DNA of 64,000 nucleotides from Trissonchulus latispiculum (lineage: Eukaryota > Nematoda > Enoplea > Enoplida > Ironidae): the NCBI GenBank assembly GCA_030248195.1, contig JASAND010028271.1, forward strand, positions 1 through 64,000. Direction: 5' to 3'. Made by a program: the position numbers and the translations under genes. Below, in pieces: positions 1 through 10,351 of this stretch. Position 1 is the stretch's first letter. Every line of letters begins with the position of its first letter. The notes below the pieces were generated by a model. That model saw nothing but the letters and a program-made list of their open reading frames with translations, had not been told where the DNA came from and did no database searches.

Positions 1-1480
1 TGTATAGCAGAAAGCTTCAGATGCTCGTTTTAAAAATTGTTTAAAAAACAACTTTTCCTTTTTTGAAAATAATATAATTTACATTTTCATTTTAAAGTTG
101 AGCTTTAAATGCAGACACAAACATGATTTTTTAAAGGTTAAATATACCAATTGTACTAACTTGACAATATTCAGTCACGTGAATTCTAGCGAAGTTTCAA
201 CACGTGCGTCGTTACTGATAACATTAGCAATCCAGAGCTGAAAATTAGTTTGTCAAACAACATCATCATCATCATCACCAAAAAAAAAATTTCGCTCCAC
301 TTTACACCATACTATGTCCTTCATGCTCGCCGCAGACCTCCGTTTCCAATTTCGACCGGTCGGCGGAAGGGGGACGACTGAATGAGCTAATTTTTATTCC
401 GACTTTGTCACTTCCGCCTTGGTCTCACCCGTTCAATGGAGCGTTCGATGGTCGATTCCACCACCGGATGTGTAGGTTGTCACAGCATCGAAGACGCACA
501 GACACAACCTGGAACAAACTCTGAAGCAGCAGTAAGAAGGTGTTGCACTCTGTAGATTTGTTTAGTCGGAGCCTGCTCATGTCTGAGTCAATTTTTAATC
601 TGGAATTTACGGCTGGCATAAATCTAAATAATTGCAGTTCGAATCACTAACTTGAATTCAAACAAGAATTGCAATTGAGCCCTGACACTTTTCTTCACAT
701 CTTCATTCCTAAATTTCACACTAAAATTGGAGCTTCAAACGAAAGAAAGTTGCCGGATTTGAATTAAACAGCTTGCAAAGAGTGGAATGCTCAAAGTTTG
801 CCAACTGAAAATTGTCGGGACCAAACTACTGGAAGTCTAGCGGCTACAATTTCTTAATTACTCCCAGGGGAAGTTGGGCAGTACTGTTAACAAGAAGATG
901 AAGTAAACTTACCGGCAGCCGGAGCAGACGCAACAAAATAATGAAGCCTGGGTCTCTGCATATGCTAAAGCCTGTCCAAAACAAGGTTTCCGATTTCCGA
1001 AAATTTCCGGCAATATTTAGCGCGTCCACGTCAGCGAAAATGCATCGCGTCCAAAATATCAAATGCTCCGGTTTCAGCTCATCTCCAATTGGTGGCTAGA
1101 GTCCGCCCAGATATTGCTTTTGTTGCAACAGTGGAGCTCACGGCCCCCTCACTGGGGGTGATGTGCTTTTTCCGACGACCGCTTCAGCTGAAAGTAGCGG
1201 TAGATCTACGTCACAAAATTCAGAAAAATCTCGGCTGAGCCGTGTTGTACTGTAATCCCTAAATATCAATTTTTTTCGAAGACTTTAAATTCTTGCTAAA
1301 AATTAAATTTTTAAAATTTTAGAATTAGATTTCTAAATCAGTGTCACATCACCTATTTTCAGGATATCCCAGTAAAGAACGAGAGCGTCGTTCACACCGC
1401 CCACATTCCCGTCAGTTTTCGCCAAATCTGAAACAGTTTGGATCATTCTAAAACAAAATATATTTACAAACCACGCGCGC

Positions 1481-2018
1481 GCATAATTGCACTATATATA
1501 AGAAGAAGAGTGTCGCGGCCCCCCCGCCGCCGCAACGGTGTCTGTGAGACACACACCCCCCCCCCCCCCCCCCCCGTTTGGGGGGGTCGACACACTTCTC
1601 CCCGTGGTGGGGGGGTTTGCCGTCCCCGTTTGGAGGGGTCGCCACATTGCGTTGTTTGCCGAATCTGATTGGCTGTTGGCGACCCCCCCCCCAATGGGGG
1701 ACCCCTTTTGCACCCCCCCCCCTCCCACCGATTGGGGGCCACTTTTTGTAATCATTCCCCCCCCCAAATGGGACCCATTTTCGAATAGAACAAACTGTAT
1801 TAGTTAATCTCAAACGACAGTTCTGCACCTGACACAACCAAAGAAATGTCTCGTTCTAGACCTCATTTTCGGCAATTCTCTCAACAAACGGAGCTTGTCG
1901 ACGAGCGAATTCCCCAAAAACCGGGAACACTGCGTATTAGGCGGAGCACCGTTACGCGCACCGCCATGAGAGTTTCAGTGGCTTACTCTTCTTCTTATAT
2001 ATAGTGCAATTATGCACT
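1481..2018. mobile_element. TIR element with G/C homopolymer-rich core (left-arm copy)
   Basis: The termini match the element at 6589-7194: both ends carry ATAATTGCACTATATATAAG followed by a GAAGAAGAGT block, in inverted orientation. The core is a run of alternating long C and G tracts built around CCCCGTTTGGGG-type units. No transposase is present, so it is non-autonomous. The left terminus has lost the AGTAAGCCACTAG block that the right terminus keeps. The proline- and glycine-rich reading frames across it are by-products of the homopolymers. Confidence 0.8.
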
Positions 2019-3106
2019 CTTGCTTTGTGTACGGCCCTTGGTAATGATAGGGTTTGCTCCCCAACCCGAATAAGCAACCCCCGTAGACAACAAAGTAACC
2101 TAACAAAAAACCACGAAAATTCAAAAATAGTATTTCTGATTCGTATTTTAGCACGAAGGTTTAATAGTTGACATTTCTTGTCACTGTAGATATTAAATTT
2201 CAGCTACAAAATTTAATTAAATCTGAGACCCTAGATTTTGTAGTTTCCGTGGTAAATCAGGAAAGAACATGATATTTGACGTGACGTTTTAAGTTATCTC
2301 AAATATCGAGTCGCTTTTATGCCACGGGAACTATTTATAGTGGCTTGCTCCCAAAAATTTGTAGCTCCCGTAGCAAGAAAAGTAAGTTAACCTAACTTTA
2401 AAAACTGATATGTTGTGAAATAATAACAAAAGAAATCTTAAATAAAAGAAATACGTTAGTTCATGTTGTCCCATCCACTGCTTCAAATGAGTCAAATAAT
2501 ATAACGTTTGAGTTCAGTAACTTCAAAAAACTAACATAAGCCTATCGTCTCATGAGCTATTTGATTTTCGGTCCAGAATTTATACAATTCAGTCTAAATT
2601 TAATTACAGATATCATTTCACTTCAATTTTAAAATGTCCTTCTAGTACAGACTAACTTTTTCACTAGGATTAGTGGTGTCAGTATAGATGGTTTTGGTCA
2701 GGCCTATTTTCCACGACAAATCCGGATGGTAATCTCGTTCCCGCCAGCGTTCTCCGTTATGCACTGACTTCGACGCTGGCAGTGACACGGCGTCGTATCT
2801 GCCAGATTCATCAGCTGCTTGCCCACATTCAATCCTGAAAGTTAACATAAACTTAAAGATTTTAGGCAAAGCTAAGCTAAAACCGAAAGTCCCAATTGAG
2901 TTATGTTAGGGCTAAATTTTAAATTTTTTTGGAATAAAATTTTTCGCTTTGTTTTCTTCAGGGACATGCGCGCGGGACATATTTTCACGCTTTTTGCACT
3001 ATTTTATTGGGTGCGCTAGTTTCAGTGAGGCTCAGGTGAATACATAATTATTATGCTTTCACCATGTATTTTGCCCTTTATAACTCTCTACGTCATACTC
3101 TTTGCA

Positions 3107-3322
3107 GTGAAGGCAAAAACAATGCTATGCGCGCTACCGCCTGCGCCCCCTCCACAAATTGATCAATCTTCCCCTGGGTACCCCAACGAGGGTGGCTCCT
3201 TCCCTAGCATAATTTGGGAAGAGGGTCTAAGCTTCTATGTATGCATGCACGTACAAAATGCACTAAGCCCTGTGAGCGACCCCTGGGGCCGTTAGCGTAC
3301 CGAGCATAGTTTTTGCTTTCAC
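3107..3322. mobile_element. Short TIR element (MITE-like), left arm
   Basis: A 216-bp unit bounded by imperfect inverted repeats of about 30 bp. The left end is GTGAAGGCAAAAACAATGCT and the right end is the inverse of GTGAAAGCAAAAACTATGCT. The twin in the right arm is 5261-5476. The adjoining CATACTCTTATGTATTATG block is also found near 13770, so the family is dispersed. No coding capacity and no clear target duplication were found. Confidence 0.65.
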
Positions 3323-3770
3323 AGGCATGGATTATAGGACGCTTGTCATACTCTTATGTATTATGTACTCTTGATCCAGCCTAACTCACGATCAGTCTCA
3401 TTGAGCAAATGATCAGGATCGCAGAGAAAGGCACAACGACAGCCTCCGCAGGCCTCCGTTCTCAGATCTGGATAGGTCCGGTAGGTCCATTCGTCCCGGA
3501 GTTTTTTGGACTCCACACCCCGTGAGACCAGATCCAGCAGAAGGAGACCCTGAACCAGGATGAGGATCAATCTCAAACCTCCCACCTTGGACGACAGATG
3601 TCGCGATATGCTCAAAGTACCGTCACCATAGCCTGACATAGAATAAGGGCATACCAGGGGGCACAGAAATAATGAAACAGTTGATAGATTTCAAGCTGAA
3701 ACAAAATCATTTGAGTCGAAGAAAGTTAATTTAATGAAAATATAACTACAGGGATAGAAAGTAAAGAATT

Positions 3771-3829
3771 GGCCCAGCCGGGGGTTGAACCACAGCAGAC
3801 AAACGTGCTTACCACTACACCACTGGGCC
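3771..3829 (-). repeat. tRNA-like sequence (truncated tRNA or SINE head)
   Basis: On the minus strand it begins GGCCCAG and ends CTGGGCC, a perfect 7-bp acceptor-like stem. In between are an A-box-like TGGTGTAGTGGTAAGCACG and a B-box-like GGTTCAACCCC. At 59 nt it is too short for a full anticodon arm, so it is more likely a tRNA-derived repeat head than a working tRNA. Confidence 0.6.
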
Positions 3830-4740
3830 TTCAACTGAATTTCCATATCAGGCTTATCAATCTTTCCTACACCTGCTACTTCTTTGCAAAGCCATGATTG
3901 CGTTAAAATCGCCACAAATGTTTAAAAATCTATGAGCCTGAAAGGTTGAAATCAGTGTAATAAACTAGTCTCGCTGTCCCTGATTTAGCAGAAGATTAGA
4001 GAATCGATCCCCAGTTTTAAATCTCTTCAACTTCACCATTCCGCAACGGTGAACACGGAAATTTTGACATAAAGGGCGGAGCCATGCAGAAGCTAATGGA
4101 AGTTGAAAAGACAAAGCTCTAACAACAACCCTACCTTAATGAGTCTGGCTACAAGTTTCCTCAAACAATTTCTGGCAAAAACAACCCTCAGGTCATATTT
4201 GAAGCAGCTGTAGCTGTTAGGTTAGGCAAGCAAACAGATGTTACTGATTTGTCACAACTGCAGTGGCACCACGAATCAATTCACTTTTTGCCTGTCCCCG
4301 TGTCCCCCAAAAAACCTTCCAGAGTACACATGTCAACTAAACAGCGTTCTTGGAAATAATTGCTGCAGAATTTCATTCTGTCCACTTTTTATGCAACCTG
4401 GAAAGACCGGATGTAACTCAGGTTTTTGTACCACATTTTGACAGTCTAGGCTAACTCTGTTATTATAGAATTCTTAGCTGTCACTCAAGGGCGTAAACGT
4501 CAGAGAAATCTTTTTTCTGATACTTCCTGGATGTTTTTGTCTTCGTCGAATTGATTTTGCAAAACGGTGGAACACAAAGTTCAACTTAATCTTTTGCAAA
4601 CGAAAATTGTTCGTTGTAGCTATTGATGTAACGGATCAAGGTTGGCATGATCAACCTTTCCGTTGCTGGTGAGTAGCTAGGCTAGCTACCCGCCTGGCTT
4701 CTCATAACATCATCAAAGTGGGCTGGGATACGTTTGCAAG

Positions 4741-4838
4741 TCACGTAGCTCCCCCAACGTGTATGCGTGGGATTGGGTGGGTTCCCCCTCGTGACTTTGG
4801 GAGCTACGTGATTGGGGGCAATTTCACTAGGGGGCGCT
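4741..4838 (+). promoter_or_regulatory. Hairpin plus CTCF-like motif upstream of TPM exon 1
   Basis: TCACGTAGCTCCC at 4741-4753 pairs perfectly with GGGAGCTACGTGA at 4799-4811. Just downstream, CACTAGGGGGCGCT at 4825-4838 matches the core of the metazoan CTCF consensus (CCASYAGRKGGC). The pair sits about 115 bp before the start codon, inside the spacer of the gene palindrome. The motif match is seen directly; binding is inference, since CTCF is not present in all animals. Confidence 0.35.
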
Positions 4839-4951
4839 CGTGCGGGAGGGTTCAACCCAACACTCGCTTCCCCCCTTCACTCTTGTATTATTCTGCCGTT
4901 GTGTACAGTCGTGTTTAAATCTACTCTCTCCCCCTGGTATGCCCTTATTCT

Positions 4952-7900
4952 ATGTCAGGCTATGGTGACGGTACTTTGAGCATATCGCGACATCTGTCGT
5001 CCAAGGTGGGAGGTTTGAGATTGATCCTCATCCTGGTTCAGGGTCTCCTTCTGCTGGATCTGGTCTCACGGGGTGTGGAGTCCAAAAAACTCCGGGACGA
5101 ATGGACCTACCGGACCTATCCAGATCTGAGAACGGAGGCCTGCGGAGGCTGTCGTTGTGCCTTTCTCTGCGATCCTGATCATTTGCTCAATGAGACTGAT
5201 CGTGCAGATCAAGAGTACATAATACATAAGAGTATGACAAGCGTCCTATAATCCATGTCTGTGAAAGCAAAAACTATGCTCGGTACGCTAACGGCCCCAG
5301 GGGTCGCTCACAGAGCTTAGTGCATTTTGTACGTGCATGCATACATAGAAGCTTAGACCCTCTTCCCAAATTATGCTAGGGAAGGAGCCACCCTCGTTGG
5401 GGTACCCAGGGGAAGATTGATCAATTTGTGGAGGGGGTGCAGGCGGTAGCGCGCATAGCATTGTTTTTGCCTTCACTGCAAAGAGTATGACGTGGAGAGT
5501 TATAAAGGGCAAAATACATGGTGAAAGCATAATAATTATGTATTTACCTGAGCCTCACTGAAACTAACGCACACCCAATAAAATAGTGCAAAAGCGTGAA
5601 AATATGTCCCGCGCGCATGTCCCTGAAGAAAACAAAGCGAAAAATTTTATTCCAAAAAAATTTAAAATTTAGCCCTAACATAGCTAAAGTGGGACTTTCG
5701 GTTTTAGCTTAGCTTTGCCTAAAATCTTTAAGTTTATGTTAACTTTCAGGATTGAATGTGGGCAAGCAGCTGATGAATCTGGCAGATACGACGCCGTGTC
5801 ACTGCCAGCGTCGAAGTCAGTGCATAACGGAGAACGCTGGCGGGAACGAGATTACCATCGGATTTGTCGTGGGCGTCGCACTGGCTAAAACCATCTATAC
5901 TGACACCACTAATCCTAGTGAAAAGTTAGTCTGTACTAGAAGGACATTTTAAAATTGAAGTGAAATGATATCTGTAATTAAATTTAGACTGAATTGTATA
6001 AATTCTGGACCGAAAATCAAATAGCTCCTGTGGCAATCAACTATGTTAGTTTTTGAAGTTACTGAACTAACGCTAGATACTATTATTTACTGCAAACATA
6101 AGCAGTGGATGAGAAAACATGAACTAACTTATTTCTTTTTATTTAAGATTTCTTTTGTTATTATTTCACTACATATCAGTTTTAAAGTTAGGTTAACTTA
6201 CTTTTCTTGCTACGGGAGCTACAAAATTTTGGGCAAGCCACTATTAAATAGTTCCCGTGGCATAAAAGCGACTCGATATTTGAGATGGCTTTTAAAACGT
6301 CACGTCAAATATTATGTCCTTTCTTGACTTTTTTACCACGGAAACTACAAAATCTAGGGACTCAGATTTAATTAAATTTTGTAGCTGAAATTTAATATCT
6401 ACCGTGACAAGAAATGTCAACTATTAAACCTTCGTGCTAAAACCTACCAATCAGAAATACTATTTTTAAATTTTCGTAGTTTTGCTTAATTAGGTTACAC
6501 TTTGTTGTCTACGAGGGTTGCTTATTCGGGTTGGGGAGCAAACCCTATCATTACCTAGGGTATAAATTACCTATAAAGTATAAACAAGAGTGCATAATTG
6601 CACTATATATAAGAAGAAGAGTAAGCCACTAGAGGGCTTCTCTTCATGGCATTGCGTAACGGTGCTCCGCCCACAATACGCGAATGTTCCCCGGTTTAGG
6701 GGGGGGTCGCTCTGATCGACGAAGCTCCGTTTGGTGGGGGGGGTAGCCGAAAAGAGGTCCCCGTTTGGTGGGGCGGGTACTCAACAGCCAATCAGATTGC
6801 AGAACCTTCGTTTGGGGGGGTCTAGCAAAGGATTACGGTAGTTTTTGTTCTAATTGAAAATGGGTCCCCGTTTGGGGGGGGGGGGGGGGTTTCAAAAAGT
6901 GGCCCCCATTCGGTGGGAGGGGGGGGGGTGCAAAAGGGGTCCCCAATTGGGGGGAGGGTCGCCAACAGCCAATCAGATTCAGCCAAACTTAGCCTGTCTT
7001 GGCGACCCCCCTCCAAACGGGGACCCCTTTGGCAAACCCCCCCCCCCCACCAAACGGGGAGGGGGTATGCCTGTCGACCCCCCCCAAACGGGGGAACATT
7101 CGCGTATTGTGGTCGGAGCACCGTTACGCAACGCCAAGAAGAGGAGCCCTCTAGTGGCTTACTCTTCTTCTTATATATAGTGCAATTATGCACTCATGGT
7201 ATAAAGTATATTTTTGTTTTAGAATGATCCAAACTGTTTCCCTTGAATTTGCCCAAAAGCTGAGCGGGAGATGGGCCTTGGGCGATTGTGGTAACTACGC
7301 TCTGGTTCTTTACTGGGAATATCACAATAAGGTGAGTGACACTGATTTAGAAATCTAATTCTAAAAAATTTTAAAAATTTAATTTTAACTTAATTTAGAA
7401 TTTAAAGTCTTCGAAAAAATTTTTGAACCTTGACCGGACTATTTACAATGTATGGTTTAGGTGTATGTTTGGGAGTCGAATTAAAATAAATTGTAGACCG
7501 AGTATTTTTCCACAACAAAAAACTTGGGAAGAATTTATTTATGTATACGAACACTACTTAGTTCAGGATAGATTTCCATATTACATGAAAACATTGACAA
7601 GAATTTAGTTACATATGTAGACCTATTTAGGGAATTACAATTACAACACAGCTCAATCTAAGATTTTTGTGGATTTTCTGTTGCTAATCTGTATGCTACT
7701 TTCAGCTGGAAATAATCCTTGGTCGTCTGACGAAAAAGTACATCACCCCCAGTGAGTTGAGCGCAATGGAGCGACAAGTGACTCCACTGTTGCAGCAGAA
7801 GCAGTATCGGAAGGCTCTGGAGCGACTCCTGTACCAGATGGAGTTGGAGATGAACGGAGAGCCGGAGCGACCCGTTGATACCGGGACGCTGTTTTTGATC

Positions 7901-8780
7901 ATTTCCATTGGCGTGGCTGTGGTTCTTGTCTGTATCATTGCTGGTAGGAGATAAACCTTGTTTTGGACTAAGGCTTTGCCTTAGTGACTGCAGGGCAGGC
8001 GTTTTTCATTATTTCTTTATGATTACTGCCGTCTATACGGCTGCCAGCCCGAGTTTACTTCATCTTCTTGTTGTAATTGCTGCTAATAGGACAGACATGG
8101 AGTAATTAGAAAATTGTAGCATAGACTCCAGCTAGTTTGGTGCTATTCTGATCCCGGTAGCTCAGTTGGCAGAGCGGTGCGTTATGGCACACGAAACGCT
8201 TTGGGTTCAAATCCTGCCGGATGTTTAATTTTTCTGGCTTTCTTTTCGTTTGCTCAATTTTAGTGTGAAAGTGTGAAATTAGGAATGAAAGATGTGAAGA
8301 AAAGTGCCCAGGGCAAGGATCGAACCAGCCAATTGCAATTCTTTGTTTAATAATTCAAATTAGTGATTCGGACCTGGTAGTAGTAGATTTATGCCAGCCG
8401 TATGGGAGCAGGCTGTAGATTAAAAATGATTCAGACATATTTGAACTCCGATAAACCAAATCTACAGAGTGCAACACCGTTCCCATACCGGCATAAATTT
8501 ACTACTGCTTCAGAGTTTTGTTCCAGGTTGTGTCTGTGCGTTTCGATGCTGTGGCAACCTACATCCAGTGGTGGAATCGACCATCGAACGCTCCATTGAA
8601 CGGGTGGACTCCATTAGAGCGGAGGTGATTCGCAGGGGAAGTCAAATTCGTCGCTCATTCAGTCGATCCCCAAAATTCCCCCACCGACCGGTCGGTTATG
8701 GGGACGGGGTCGATGCAGCCCTAATTGGAAACGGAGGTCTGCCGGGAACTGCAGGCTATGAAGGACATAGTATGGTGTAA
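4952..8780 (+). CDS. TPM-domain single-pass membrane protein (MOLO-1-like), five exons
   Basis: Exons are 4952-5201, 5750-5924, 7223-7331, 7706-7943 and 8527-8780. Phases fit at all four junctions and total 342 codons with the stop. Residues about 20-45 are a signal-peptide-like hydrophobic stretch. Next come a Cys-rich segment with CDPDHLL and a second with CHCQRRSQC followed by GFVVGVALA. Then the TPM core has SLEFAQKLSGRW, LGDCGN and a helical region, with a transmembrane helix at about 238-258 and a basic cytoplasmic tail of about 80 residues. In C. elegans, MOLO-1 of this family is an auxiliary subunit of levamisole-sensitive acetylcholine receptors; that role here is inference. Intron 1 starts GTGCAG where the pseudogene has consensus GTGAGT, so splicing may be weakened. 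Intron 2 holds a G/C-rich element ending 28 bp before exon 3. Confidence 0.85.
5261..5476. mobile_element. Short TIR element (MITE-like), right arm, in intron 1
   Basis: Inverted twin of 3107-3322, with ends GTGAAAGCAAAAACTATGCT and the reverse of GTGAAGGCAAAAACAATGCT. It lies in the first intron of the TPM gene, 60 bp after exon 1. Because both arms share it, it was inserted before the inverted duplication or was copied by conversion between arms. Confidence 0.65.
6589..7194. mobile_element. TIR element with G/C homopolymer-rich core (intron 2 copy)
   Basis: 606 bp. The first 20 bases, AGTGCATAATTGCACTATAT, recur inverted at the other end, and the inverted similarity extends about 115 bp inward through AGTAAGCCACTAG and a block ending ACGCGAATGTTCCCC. 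The interior alternates CCCC and GGGG tracts around CCCCGTTTGGGG units of roughly 20-45 bp spacing. There is no transposase. It abuts exon 3 of the TPM gene, leaving only 28 bp for the acceptor region. Confidence 0.85.
8152..8221 (+). repeat. tRNA-like SINE head in intron 4
   Basis: TCCCGGTA at the start and TGCCGGA at the end form an imperfect acceptor stem. GCTCAGTTGGCAGAGC is a good D arm and A box, GTGC and GCAC can close a short anticodon-like hairpin, and GGGTTCAAATCC is a B box. The T stem is poor, so a functional tRNA is unlikely. Confidence 0.6.
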
Positions 8781-8808
8781 AGTGGAAACAAATTTCACAA
8801 AAACTGGT

Positions 8809-8836
8809 GATGATGATGATGATGATGATGATGATG
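8809..8836. repeat. (GAT)n microsatellite in both palindrome arms
   Basis: About nine GAT triplets just downstream of the TPM stop codon. The inverted arm has a shorter CAT run near 262-279. Useful as an anchor showing the palindrome extends past the gene's 3' end. Confidence 0.9.
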
Positions 8837-9187
8837 ACAAACTAATTTTCAGCTCTGGGTTACTAATGTTGTCAACGGCTTAGCTCGCTAGAATTCACGT
8901 GACAAAAGTGTCAAGTTAATCTGAGTCAGCGACTTACTGGTGGTATGGCGGTTGATAACTTTGGTCCCTGGTTTTTCACTAACAACAAAAATCATGTTTG
9001 TCTGCACATTTAAAGCTCAACACTAAATGAAAATGCTAAGCCATATTATTTTCAAAAAAGGAAAAGTTGTTTTTAATCAACTTTTAAAACAACATCTGAG
9101 CTCTGCTGTAAGATAATGTTTTCTGTTGTATATTTTGCTTTGTCCTATATATATGCAAATGATCCAGTGATTTTTAGTGGTAGAATT

Positions 9188-9230
9188 TGTAAAATGTAGA
9201 ATGTAAAATGTAAAATGTAAAATGTAAACT
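9188..9230. repeat. (AAAATGT)n short tandem repeat
   Basis: A 7-bp unit AAAATGT repeated about five times with one variant unit, in the intergenic stretch after the palindrome. Confidence 0.85.
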
Positions 9231-9449
9231 ATTTGTAGTCTAGAATTTGTAAAAAGACCTAACATGCGATATCCGTCTGTCGATATGTGTCATGTTTGTA
9301 TTAATGCTTTATTTCTCTGGCGTTCCCTTCAGAGGCTAGAAATGTCACAGAAAGTATTGCAATGCTGACCGGAAGCAATAGCGGTTCACTTGGGCGTTTA
9401 CTGTCACTTCAATTTGGATACGAACTCCGTCTAGCTTGATGCAACAGTG

Positions 9450-9525
9450 GCCTCGCTGGCTCAGCAGTTGGCAGAGCTTCGGGGCTTTAATCCGGATGTC
9501 GTGGGTTCGAATCCCACCCGAGACC
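9450..9525 (+). tRNA. tRNA-Lys(UUU)-like gene or pseudogene
   Basis: The cloverleaf is nearly complete. The D arm is GCTC/GAGC and the T arm is GTGGG-TTCGAAT-CCCAC with a perfect 5-bp stem. The anticodon stem TCGGG/TCCGG closes with two G-U pairs around the loop GCTTTAA, giving anticodon TTT. The acceptor stem has mismatches, and position 33 is C instead of the near-invariant T, which argues for a pseudogene or SINE head. The A and B boxes are intact, so RNA polymerase III transcription is conceivable. Confidence 0.5.
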
Positions 9526-9639
9526 CGAATTTTTCGGATCACAGGTGCTGGAGTGACTCTAATGTCCAATCTCTGTACTAGAGACTGATGTATCCTTCCT
9601 TGCATTTCGAATTTATTTGTACTAATAGTATTTATTTTT

Positions 9640-9697
9640 TGAATTTGTATTAATTTGTATTTGAATTAATTTGTATTTGAATTAATTTGTACTGTAC
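9640..9697. repeat. AT-rich tandem repeat (TTTGTATTTGAATTAA)n
   Basis: A 16-bp unit related to TTTGTATTTGAATTAA repeated about three times. The rest of 9110-10350 is A+T-rich with no convincing gene. Confidence 0.8.
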
Positions 9698-9791
9698 TAT
9701 ATGTGTTGCCTGGTCCTATTTACTTCTGATGTCTTGTTTTGTTGACCTCTGTAGACTCAAGTAAACCAACAACGAAATCAGAATCAGTCTT

Positions 9792-9900
9792 AAGGGGTGG
9801 GGATCCATTTTTGGATAATTTTTCAACTTTCTCCGATCTCGGTGATTTGTACCTATTTTATTGTCCAAATGGAGTATTTTCACGAGTTTTGTTTAAAGTA
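9792..9900 (+). repeat. Solo end of the TTAAGGGG repeat family
   Basis: The stretch begins TTAAGGGGTGGGGATCC and resembles, at moderate identity, the termini at 10352, 11575 (inverted) and 61127. Only one end is present, so it is a fragment. Confidence 0.5.
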
Positions 9901-10351
9901 GCAAGTCTCACGGTCGGCGAGTAATCTCAAATCAAAGTTGTGGTCTCCTATGTTAAACGTAAGCAGTGAAAAAAGGATCATTTTTTGCTTATGCCAAAAA
10001 TCTCCCGACAAGCGTTTATGAATCTGCAGAATTCTCACATTAAATTAATGCCAAAATATTTTACTGCAGAACTGCGGCATTAAAATGTTAATTTAGGCAT
10101 TCAAAGTTTTTAAATTAATTTTGGAAAACTTAAAATATGACTTGATGATAAGATTGGGTTAATTTATTTTTCTTCAAAAATTAAATAAAAAAATTAAAGG
10201 CCTAATTTATAATTCCAATTCTAAGGTTCCACAGTTTAACATCTAATATTAATTCTTTACAATTTAATGTAAAAATTTGCAGATACATTTACGTTTGTCA
10301 GGAAATTTTTTGACGCACACAAAAAATGACAACTTTTCTCACTGTCTATGC

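Larger units (their letters stand above)
330..3639 (-). pseudogene. Inverted, decayed copy of the TPM-domain gene
   Basis: This is the left-arm counterpart of the gene at 4952-8780. Exon 1 (3639-3390) is open, starts with the same Met-Ser-Gly-Tyr and ends at a consensus GTGAGT donor. Exon 2 (2834-2657) keeps its acceptor and GTTAGT donor but has three single-base insertions relative to the right copy, so the reading frame shifts and meets a TAG. Exon 3 (about 1437-1370), exon 4 (about 1192-985) and exon 5 (about 540-330) are recognisable only as diverged fragments with frame damage and deletions. An alternative is that exon 1 still produces a short secreted peptide, but nothing supports that directly. 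Confidence 0.85.
3665..4925. other. Single-copy spacer between the two head-to-head TPM copies
   Basis: This is the only part of the palindrome without an inverted partner. It separates the start codons of the left pseudogene (3639) and the right gene (4952) by about 1.3 kb and so would hold any shared divergent promoter. It contains a tRNA-like sequence (3771-3829), a hairpin and CTCF-like motif near 4741-4838, and a short cysteine-rich open frame (4238-4441) with no other support. No further gene was recognised. Confidence 0.7.
1..9108. repeat. Large imperfect palindrome carrying the TPM gene and its inverted pseudogene
   Basis: Sequence from position 1 to about 3660 reappears reverse-complemented from about 4930 to 9108. 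Matched landmarks are 1-140 with 8975-9108, the (ATG/CAT)n run near 262-279 with 8809-8836, the G/C-rich element 1481-2018 with 6589-7194, exon 2 (2657-2834 with 5750-5924), a small TIR element (3107-3322 with 5261-5476) and exon 1 (3390-3639 with 4952-5201). The right arm is longer because of insertions. Exon 1 is nearly identical between arms, the 2.1-2.8 kb stretch is clearly similar, and the outer exons are much more diverged. The left arm may continue beyond the window start. Confidence 0.95.

Noticed and set aside
1438..1837. Proline- or glycine-rich open frames on both strands (also 6822-7227)
   Set aside because: They arise from alternating C and G homopolymers in the TIR element. They differ between copies and have no gene context.
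4238..4441. 67-codon cysteine-rich open frame in the TPM spacer
   Set aside because: No signal peptide, splice support or conserved spacing was recognised. It is single-copy and short enough to be chance.
9345..9605. Frame containing SGGIRTHD on the minus strand
   Set aside because: This is the familiar antisense translation of a tRNA-like sequence, not a protein.
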